From: JAGQIB01 sp041393395
GTDB lineage: Bacteria > ARS69
NCBI GenBank assembly: GCA_041393395.1
Contig: JAWKKG010000005.1
Location: 248,001-312,000 of the forward strand
DNA: 64,000 bases
Reading direction: 5' to 3'
Part shown: positions 58,773 through 64,000 of the stretch, one piece after another
How positions within the stretch are numbered: the first letter of the stretch is position 1
Layout: every line of letters begins with the position of its first letter
Position numbers and translations under genes: made by a program
The notes under the pieces: generated by a model
What the model was told of the DNA's origin: nothing
Databases searched by the model: none
What the model saw: the letters and a program-made list of their open reading frames with translations, nothing else

Positions 58773-58810
58773 CCGGCCCGGTGCCCCCGCGTCTTCCGGG
58801 ACCGGGCCGG
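58773..58810 (+). terminator. GC-rich hairpin after the MqnD-like gene
   Basis: A 10-bp perfect stem (CCGGCCCGGT with ACCGGGCCGG, 18-nt loop) begins 23 bp after the stop. No T-run follows, so it is a hairpin-type terminator at best. Confidence 0.4.
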
Positions 58811-58923
58811 GCCGGGCGCCCGTCGAAACCACATCCTGCGAATCTCCGTACTAGCTGGTGTCGGCGCCCGCTCGGGTCCGTCCCGGAGCCGGGCGCCGCA
58901 CCCCCTGAGCCCGAGGAGCCGCC

Positions 58924-59937
58924 ATGACCCCGGAAGCGACCTGGTACTACTCGGTGAACGGCCAGCAGCAGGGGCCGGTCACGAAGGAAGAACTCCGCGC
59001 CAAGCTCGCGTCGGGTGAGATCTCGAACGAGACCTACGTCTACGGGCCCGGAATGGTGGACTGGGAACCGATCGGCCGCCTCGGCGAGTTCTCCGGGGAG
59101 ACGCCGGCCGGGCCGCCTCCCCCGCCGCGCACGCAGCGCGCCGACGTGATCGACTACGAGATCTTCGGCGAGGAGATGCAGTTCGTGGAGATCACGCTCG
59201 ATCCGGGCGAGGCCGCGATCGCGGAAGCGGGCGCGTTCATGTACATGGATCCCGGCATCGAGATGGAGACGATCTTCGGCGACGGCAGCCAGCAGTCGGG
59301 CGGAGATTTCCTCGGCAAGCTCGTGTCCGCCGGCAAGCGCGTGCTGACCGGCGAGTCGCTGTTCATGACGCTGTTCGGCAACGGCGGATCGAGTCGCCAG
59401 AAGGTCGCGTTCGCGTCGCCCTATCCGGGGCGGGTGATCCCCGTCGATCTCGTGCAGCACCACGGGCAGCTGCTCTGCCAGAAGGACGCGTTCCTGTGCG
59501 CCGCGAAGGGCGTATCCGTGGGCATCGCGTTCCAGAAGCGGATCGGCGCCGGCCTGTTCGGTGGCGAGGGCTTCATCCTGCAGAAGCTCGAGGGCGACGG
59601 GCTCGCGTTCGTGCACGCGGGCGGGCATGTCGTGGCGCGGGACCTCGGTCCCGGCGAGACGATGCGGCTCGACACCGGCTGCCTCGTGGCGTTCGAGCCG
59701 CGCGTGGACTACGACATCCAGTTCGTGAAGGGCATCAAGACCGCGCTGTTCGGCGGCGAGGGGCTCTTCTTCGCGTCGCTGCGCGGACCGGGGCGTGTCT
59801 GGATCCAGTCCCTGCCGTTCTCGCGCCTCGCGAGCCGCATCTACGCGGCCGCGCCGCAGACGGGCGGGCGACGTCGCGGCGAGGGCTCGCTGCTGGATCA
59901 CGTCGGCGGGCTGGGGCGCCTGCTCGACGGCGACTAG
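58924..59937 (+). CDS. GYF_2-AIM24 (TIGR00266) family protein
   Basis: 337 residues. An N-terminal GYF_2 domain (WYYSVNGQQQGPVTKEELRAKL...VDWEPIGRL, 7-60) and a Pro-rich linker precede an AIM24/TIGR00266 beta-domain (YEIFGEEMQFVEITLDPGEAAIAEAGAFMYMDPGI). The latter includes GEGFILQKLEGDGLAFVHAGG. The family is widespread and unassigned; the AIM24 name comes from a mitochondrial protein. GAGGAG precedes the ATG. Confidence 0.87.
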   Translation: MTPEATWYYSVNGQQQGPVTKEELRAKLASGEISNETYVYGPGMVDWEPIGRLGEFSGETPAGPPPPPRTQRADVIDYEIFGEEMQFVEITLDPGEAAIAEAGAFMYMDPGIEMETIFGDGSQQSGGDFLGKLVSAGKRVLTGESLFMTLFGNGGSSRQKVAFASPYPGRVIPVDLVQHHGQLLCQKDAFLCAAKGVSVGIAFQKRIGAGLFGGEGFILQKLEGDGLAFVHAGGHVVARDLGPGETMRLDTGCLVAFEPRVDYDIQFVKGIKTALFGGEGLFFASLRGPGRVWIQSLPFSRLASRIYAAAPQTGGRRRGEGSLLDHVGGLGRLLDGD

Positions 59938-59994
59938 GGGTCCGGGACCGCCCCTCGGGTTCGCTCGCGGGTTGACGCGACCCGCGGTGTCGAT

Positions 59995-60012
59995 GGTAAC
60001 CTGTGAGTTGCA
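59995..60012. promoter_or_regulatory. ArsR operator site 1 (autoregulatory)
   Basis: GGTAAC-CTGTGA-GTTGCA, an imperfect inverted repeat covering the TAACCT -10 (59997-60002, with TGG before it) and reaching the first base of the ArsR ATG. It matches site 2 at 60772-60789 in half-site sequence and in 6-nt spacing. Confidence 0.6.
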
Positions 60013-60329
60013 TGAACGCACTCGACGCATTGGGTAATCCGGTGAGACGGCAGATCCTCCTCGAGCTACGGGCGAAGCCGTTGTCCGTTGGCGAGCTGGC
60101 GGGGCGATTCCCGGTCAGCCGGCCGGCGATCTCCAAGCACCTCCGCGCACTCGAACGCGGCGGGCTCGTGGAGACGAGCCGGAAGGGAACGCGGCATCTC
60201 TACTCGGTGCGTGTTCAGGGGTTCGCGTCCGTGCGCGAGTTCATCGACGGCTTCTGGGACACGGCGCTCGACCGCTTGGCGTCCATGGCTCGGGACGAGA
60301 CGTCGATGACGCGACGGAGACGATCATGA
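60012..60329 (+). CDS. ArsR-family transcriptional regulator
   Basis: 105 residues, winged-helix: ALDALGNPVRRQILLELRAKPLSVGELAGRF, recognition helix SRPAISKHLRALERGGLVE, then the wing RKGTRHLYSV. There are no Cys residues for metal binding, so it is a non-metal member of the kind usually paired with SRPBCC (AHSA1) proteins. I prefer the ATG at 60012 to a GTG three codons earlier. It is coupled by ATGA to the first SRPBCC gene and probably binds the palindromes at 59995 and 60772. Confidence 0.9.
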   Translation: MNALDALGNPVRRQILLELRAKPLSVGELAGRFPVSRPAISKHLRALERGGLVETSRKGTRHLYSVRVQGFASVREFIDGFWDTALDRLASMARDETSMTRRRRS

Positions 60330-60766
60330 TCTGCAAGACGATCGTCCTCTCGTGCCCGGTGGAAGCAGCGTTCCGGCTGTTCTCCGATCGGATCGACGAA
60401 TGGTGGCCGCCCGAACGGCGGCACGTGCGCGGTCCGAGCGTGATCTCGCTGGATGCCCGCCGTTTCGAGGAACGGGGCGAGAACGGCGAGGTCGTCCCGC
60501 TCGGTGTGGTGCGGGCATGGGATCCGCCGACGCGGATCCTCCTCGACTGGTATCCCGGCACCGACCCCAATCATCCGACGGTCGTCGAGGTCCGGTTTCT
60601 CCCCGATCGGGACGGTACCCGCCTGGAGTTGCGACATCGCGCCGGCCCGAACAGCGAGGATCTCTTCCCCGCGAGGATGCCCCGCTATGAGGTGTCGTGG
60701 AGTCTTGTTCTCGGCGCGCTGGAGCGGTTCTGCGAGGCCGGTGGAGATCCCCCGCCGGGCCCTTGA
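60326..60766 (+). CDS. SRPBCC (AHSA1-like) domain protein 1
   Basis: 146 residues with the START-like ligand-binding fold: VEAAFRLFSDRIDEWWPPE, then GVVRAWDPPTRILLDWYPG, RDGTRLELRHRA and a C-terminal helix WSLVLGALERFCEA. This form is the usual partner of ArsR regulators; ligand unknown. Its TGA overlaps the -35 of the next promoter. Confidence 0.85.
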   Translation: MICKTIVLSCPVEAAFRLFSDRIDEWWPPERRHVRGPSVISLDARRFEERGENGEVVPLGVVRAWDPPTRILLDWYPGTDPNHPTVVEVRFLPDRDGTRLELRHRAGPNSEDLFPARMPRYEVSWSLVLGALERFCEAGGDPPPGP

Positions 60767-60791
60767 CATTCGGTAACCCATCAGTTACCTA
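60763..60791 (+). promoter_or_regulatory. Internal promoter before the second SRPBCC gene
   Basis: Consensus TTGACA (60763-60768), then 16-17 nt and TTACCT/TACCTA (60785-60791). The ATG at 60798 is 6 nt beyond, so the mRNA would be leaderless. Confidence 0.7.
60772..60789. promoter_or_regulatory. ArsR operator site 2
   Basis: A perfect palindrome GGTAAC-CCATCA-GTTACC lies between the -35 and the end of the -10 of the internal promoter. It shares half-sites with site 1 in the ArsR promoter. Confidence 0.7.
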
Positions 60792-60797
60792 TCGATC

Positions 60798-61256
60798 ATG
60801 CGAACTCCGACCGTCCGCCGTCACGCGTCCACGTTTCACCTGGAGTACTCGGTACTCGTCGAGGTGAACGCCGCGCCCGAGAGACTGTGGGCCCTCCTGA
60901 CGGATGCGGCGGACTTTCCGCGCTGGAACTCCACGATCGCGAGTCTACAGGGTCCGATCGAGCCCGGGCGGCGCCTCGAGCTCAGGTTGCCCATCTCCGA
61001 GAGGGTGTTCCGACCGCGGGTCTCCGGTTTCGAACCCGCGCGGAGAATGGAGTGGAGCGACGGGGCGGCGCCGCTGTTCCGCGGCGTCCGCACGTTCACC
61101 TTGACCCCGATCGGCGACGCCACCGAGTTCAAGATGACGGAGACGTTTCGCGGACTGCTCGTGCCGATGATCCGCGGGTCACTCCCCGATTTCGGGCCGC
61201 CGTTCGAGCGGTTTGCCGCGGACCTGCAGCGAGAAGCAGAGAGGAGAACCGCGTGA
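60798..61256 (+). CDS. SRPBCC domain protein 2
   Basis: 152 residues, polyketide-cyclase/START-like fold: VLVEVNAAPERLWALLTDAADFPRWNSTI, RVSGFEPARRMEWSDG, FTLTPIGDATEFKMTETFRG, and a C-terminal helix PPFERFAADLQREAE. Ligand unknown. It is under the internal promoter with a perfect ArsR-type palindrome and is coupled (GTGA) to the next gene. Confidence 0.85.
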   Translation: MRTPTVRRHASTFHLEYSVLVEVNAAPERLWALLTDAADFPRWNSTIASLQGPIEPGRRLELRLPISERVFRPRVSGFEPARRMEWSDGAAPLFRGVRTFTLTPIGDATEFKMTETFRGLLVPMIRGSLPDFGPPFERFAADLQREAERRTA

Positions 61257-61666
61257 CGGACCAGAAGGGTCTCGGCACCGAGAAGTCGCCGTGGCGGTTG
61301 ACCACGCCACCGGGCACGTCCGAGTTCGTGGCGTACCGCGACGAAGCGTCCGACCCGCCGGCCCTGGTCGTGCAGGTCGGGAAGACCCAGCTGCGCTACG
61401 CGCTGCGCTGCATCGACGATCTGTACGCCATGCTGATGGAGCGCGGGGACTGGATGGCGCTGGGCGCGACCGACGAGCAGAAGCCGGTCCGGGAGGGGAC
61501 GGTGGAGGCGTGGAGTCGCTCTCCCCGGAACCCGGTCGGAGGATTCTATGGTCTCAAGAAGGGCCTCCGCGGTCGATTCGCCATGTACGTGCCCCCCGTG
61601 CTCGAAGCGCTCGGGCTCGCAGAAGTGGAGCACGAGGCCCGAAACAACCGCATGCGGGCGCGTTAG
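61253..61666 (+). CDS. Conserved hypothetical protein (DUF6855-like)
   Basis: 137 residues. Conserved-looking blocks: WRLTTPPGTSEFVAYRDE, RYALRCIDDLYAMLMERGDWMALG, GTVEAWSRSPRNPVGGFYGLKKGLRGRFAMYVPP and LEHEARNNRM-type ending. I recall this pattern from an unassigned family often found beside ArsR/SRPBCC genes, but cannot confirm the number. The GTG at 61253 follows GAGGAGA. Its TAG overlaps the convergent permease's TAA (TTAG). Confidence 0.65.
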   Translation: MTDQKGLGTEKSPWRLTTPPGTSEFVAYRDEASDPPALVVQVGKTQLRYALRCIDDLYAMLMERGDWMALGATDEQKPVREGTVEAWSRSPRNPVGGFYGLKKGLRGRFAMYVPPVLEALGLAEVEHEARNNRMRAR

Positions 61667-63645
61667 GGCGCGCGTCGAGATTCCTCGCCCGTGGGCGAGA
61701 ATCGCCCCCCGCCTTCCCCGGAGCGCGCCGCCGCGCTGCGTACGAGCAGCACTCCCGCCAGGAACACGGCGACGCTCCCCCCCCACGTGAGCGGGCTCGG
61801 CTCGAGCAGCCCCTCGCCGATCACGAGCATCACGCTCGCGTTGTACACGGCGTGGAACAGCATCGACGGGAAGATCGAACGCGTCCGCACGACGATGCCG
61901 GCCATCACGAGGCCGAGGAGAAACGTCGGCGCGAAACGGAAGACGCTCAGGTGGATCAGCGCGAACCCGGCGCTCGAGATCAGGACCGCGGAGCGGACGG
62001 TACCCACGCGGCGCAGCAGTCCGAGGAACACGCCGCGGAACACGAGCTCCTCGCAGATCCCGGGCGAGATCGCGATCAGGAACAGCATCAGCGGCTTGCC
62101 GGCGTCGCCGAGCTCACCCCCGAAGTCGCCCATGAAGTTCTCCGGCATCGGCAGGAACGTCCCCTGCAGCTTCATCACGCCGAAGAACAGCGGCACGCCG
62201 ACCCCGAGCGCGAGGAGGACCGCGCCGAGCAGCGCGAGCGGGCGCGGTGCGCGCAGCGAGAGGACGTCGGCGAGCCGGCCGCCGCTCCCCGCGAAGCGGA
62301 GGCTCGCGGCACCGAGCAGCGGCAGGACGACCCAGAGGCTCAGTCCGAGTCCGAGCAGGAGCTTCCAGGTCTGCAGCAGCCCGCCGACGTAGAAGAACGC
62401 GAGCACGGTCGCCGCCAGCGCGAGCATCGTCGCCCGTCGTCGGCCCCCCGTGGTGTGCGCGAACAGGGGCTCCGGCGAGAACCCGAGGATCGTGTCCTCG
62501 CGCGAAAGGATCCCGGCCGTCCAGCGGGTGACGAGGAAGCCCCAGCCCACGCTCGCCACGAACACGAGCCCGAGCAACGGCAGGCTCATCTGGCCGAGTA
62601 GCCCGTCGCGGACGGCGAGGGCGACGTTCGCGATCGGCCACAGCGCAGTCACGGGCGACAGCTTCACCGCCTGGCCGGACGCGAGCATGCCGGGGATGAT
62701 CGCGAGCAACATCACGGGCATGAGCTGCAGCTGCGCCTCCTTCACGTTGCGGGCGAGCGCGGAAAGCCCGAGCATGATGCCCGCCACCACCGCCGCCAGC
62801 GGCACGATCAACAGGACGGCGAGACCGAGCCCGGCCGGGGAAAGCGCGGACACGTCCACGGAGGCGTCGCCCATGAGACCCGAGCGATAGCACCACGCCA
62901 TGCTCGCCAGGTTCAGCGTGCCGGTGATGATCGTGGCGCCCCACACCACGAAGAACTTCGCGCGCGCAATCACCTCCCGCGGCACGGGCACGAGGTACAG
63001 TGTTTCGAGCGTCCCACGCTCTTTCTCGCCGGCGACGATGTCGGTGGAGACCGCCGCCGCCCCGATGAAGAGCGTCATCACGAGCAGGTACGGCACGAGC
63101 CGCCCCGCCTCGGCGCCCGCCGTCTCCTCCTTCGTCGCGACGTCGACCGTCACGAGCGTGACGAGATCGCCGAGGCTCCCGTGACCGCCCGCCGCCTGGT
63201 AGCGCGCGTCCTTCACGCGTTCCGCGGCCCGCGCGAGCGCCTCCTGCAGGCGTTCCTCGGCGTTGCGCGACTTGTCGTGCGACACGTGGTGCCAGATCCG
63301 CACTACCGGCGCCTCGTCGCCTTCCCGGACCAGCGTGTCCGGCGCCTCGACCCACGCCTCGAGGTCCCCGTCGGCGATCGCCTTCTTCGGATCCGCGGGG
63401 AGCGACACGAACTCCACGCGCTCGAGGTCGGCGAGCGCGTCGCGCACCTCCGGCGCCCCGGTCACCGCGACCCGATGCACCTCCTGCTGGACCTTTTCCT
63501 CGGACTTCCGCTCCGTGGAGGACATCAGCGAGAACATCACCGGGTACACCAGGATCGGCATCACGAAGGAGAGAATGATCGCGCGCCGGTCGCGCACGAT
63601 CTCCCGGATCTCCTTGCGAACGAACGAGCCGATCCGCGCACTCAT
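61663..63645 (-). CDS. ABC-2 permease fused to a CPBP (CAAX-type) membrane protease
   Basis: 660 residues. The first 400 or so form a NatB-like ABC-2 permease: RKEIREIVRDRRAIILSFVMPILVYP at the N-terminus, a large extracytoplasmic loop, then VSTDIVAGEKERGTLETL. The last 200 or so are a CPBP intramembrane protease with EELVFRGVFLG, a HLSVFRFAPTFLLGLVMAGI block and FPSMLFHAVYN. Such fusions exist but are uncommon. ATGA overlap with the ATPase gene shows they form one exporter, possibly for sodium, a peptide or a lipid-linked substrate. Confidence 0.87.
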   Translation of the reverse strand: MSARIGSFVRKEIREIVRDRRAIILSFVMPILVYPVMFSLMSSTERKSEEKVQQEVHRVAVTGAPEVRDALADLERVEFVSLPADPKKAIADGDLEAWVEAPDTLVREGDEAPVVRIWHHVSHDKSRNAEERLQEALARAAERVKDARYQAAGGHGSLGDLVTLVTVDVATKEETAGAEAGRLVPYLLVMTLFIGAAAVSTDIVAGEKERGTLETLYLVPVPREVIARAKFFVVWGATIITGTLNLASMAWCYRSGLMGDASVDVSALSPAGLGLAVLLIVPLAAVVAGIMLGLSALARNVKEAQLQLMPVMLLAIIPGMLASGQAVKLSPVTALWPIANVALAVRDGLLGQMSLPLLGLVFVASVGWGFLVTRWTAGILSREDTILGFSPEPLFAHTTGGRRRATMLALAATVLAFFYVGGLLQTWKLLLGLGLSLWVVLPLLGAASLRFAGSGGRLADVLSLRAPRPLALLGAVLLALGVGVPLFFGVMKLQGTFLPMPENFMGDFGGELGDAGKPLMLFLIAISPGICEELVFRGVFLGLLRRVGTVRSAVLISSAGFALIHLSVFRFAPTFLLGLVMAGIVVRTRSIFPSMLFHAVYNASVMLVIGEGLLEPSPLTWGGSVAVFLAGVLLVRSAAARSGEGGGRFSPTGEESRRAP

Positions 63646-64000
63646 TCGACGTTCCCGACCACGGCGCGGAAGACCTCCTCGGGGTACTTCTGTCCCGTGC
63701 GCTCGCGCAGCTCCGCCATCGTGCCGCTCGCGCGCACCGAGCCCTCGTGGATGATCGCGACACGATCGCAGAGGCGCTCCACCTCGCTCATGATGTGGGT
63801 GCTGAACAGCACGCACTTGCCTTCCGCCCGGCAGCTCTCCACGAACTCCAACGTGGTCGCGGCGGCGAGCACGTCCAGGCCGGAAGTCGGCTCGTCCAGG
63901 ATCAGCACCGGCGGATCGTGCACCACGGCGCGACCGATGTTGACCTTCTGCTTCATCCCGGTGGAGAGCTTCTCGCAGCGCTGCGTGCGGTACTTCGCGA
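63642..64000 (-). CDS. ABC transporter ATPase (NatA-like), partial
   Basis: The C-terminal part of an ABC ATPase whose start lies beyond the window. The visible signature LSTGMKQKV, Walker B LILDEPTSGLDV, H-loop LFSTHIMSEVE and a C-terminal IHEGSVRASGTMAEL are intact. Translationally coupled to the permease-CPBP fusion. Confidence 0.92.
   Translation of the reverse strand, partial: AKYRTQRCEKLSTGMKQKVNIGRAVVHDPPVLILDEPTSGLDVLAAATTLEFVESCRAEGKCVLFSTHIMSEVERLCDRVAIIHEGSVRASGTMAELRERTGQKYPEEVFRAVVGNVE

Noticed and set aside
1..64000. CRISPR arrays, tRNA/rRNA genes, insertion sequences, phage or defence genes
   Set aside because: No spaced direct repeats, cloverleaf sequences, transposases, integrases or nuclease/defence families were seen in any frame.

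Overview
The window is a GC-rich, gene-dense bacterial chromosome segment with about 57 supported protein genes on both strands. No rRNA, tRNA, CRISPR array, insertion sequence or phage gene was found. The organism looks like a Gram-negative, respiring, menaquinone-using bacterium. The signs are many lipoprotein signal peptides, TatC, a B12-dependent ribonucleotide reductase with NrdR, an MqnA/MqnD-family protein, a UbiE/MenG methyltransferase and a polyprenyl synthetase. Secreted beta-helix proteins, a FlgD-like C-terminal fragment and a TIGR02999-type ECF sigma factor point loosely to an uncultured FCB-adjacent lineage such as Eisenbacteria-like organisms. That assignment is an impression, not a result.

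Layout. 1-4.7 kb: the end of feoB, a 24-codon ORF with its own ribosome binding site and terminator, a hypothetical protein, a PfkB sugar kinase, argS and rsfS. 4.7-7.8 kb: a tightly overlapping set for a prenyl synthetase, ApbE, a NusG-II protein and a Gx transporter. 7.85-15.6 kb: an operon of a YfhO-like membrane glycosyltransferase and four alkaline-phosphatase-superfamily lipoproteins. 15.6-19.05 kb: a secreted-protein locus with two tandem paralogous beta-helix genes and degraded pieces. 19.05-26.4 kb: tatC, M16 protease, nrdR, metallo-beta-lactamase, leucyl aminopeptidase and trxB. 26.5-35.6 kb: ECF sigma factor, ferredoxin, PHP phosphatase, a DUF1858-like protein, arginase family, LON domain, queG and nrdJ. 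35.7-42.9 kb: a GcvT-like protein with two CrtI-like flavoproteins, ubiE, a Na/Pi symporter and a PhoU-like protein. 42.9-47.6 kb: a HATPase, tRNA-dihydrouridine synthase, a degenerate receiver and a YdeP-type molybdoenzyme. 47.6-57.7 kb: a tryptophan-degradation island. 57.9-64 kb: an MqnD-like protein, an AIM24 protein, an ArsR/SRPBCC module, and an ABC permease-CPBP fusion with its ATPase.

The strongest system-level reading is the island at 47.6-57.7 kb. It contains tryptophan 2,3-dioxygenase, a kynureninase-like PLP enzyme, a benzoate/anthranilate-type CoA ligase, a fused flavin monooxygenase/Old Yellow Enzyme protein, RidA, an SDR, an enoyl-CoA hydratase and an acyl-CoA dehydrogenase. 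Together these describe tryptophan breakdown through anthraniloyl-CoA. No usual formamidase is present, and a creatininase-family hydrolase sits where one is needed.

Two regulatory circuits can be read from sequence. A pair of NrdR-box-like palindromes, 31 bp centre to centre, overlaps the nrdJ promoter. An ArsR regulator has matching GGTAAC-N6-GTTACC-type palindromes in its own promoter and in the promoter of a gene two positions downstream. Many genes overlap as ATGA, GTGA or TTGA, and several promoters place the -10 hexamer 6-8 nt before the start codon, suggesting leaderless mRNAs.
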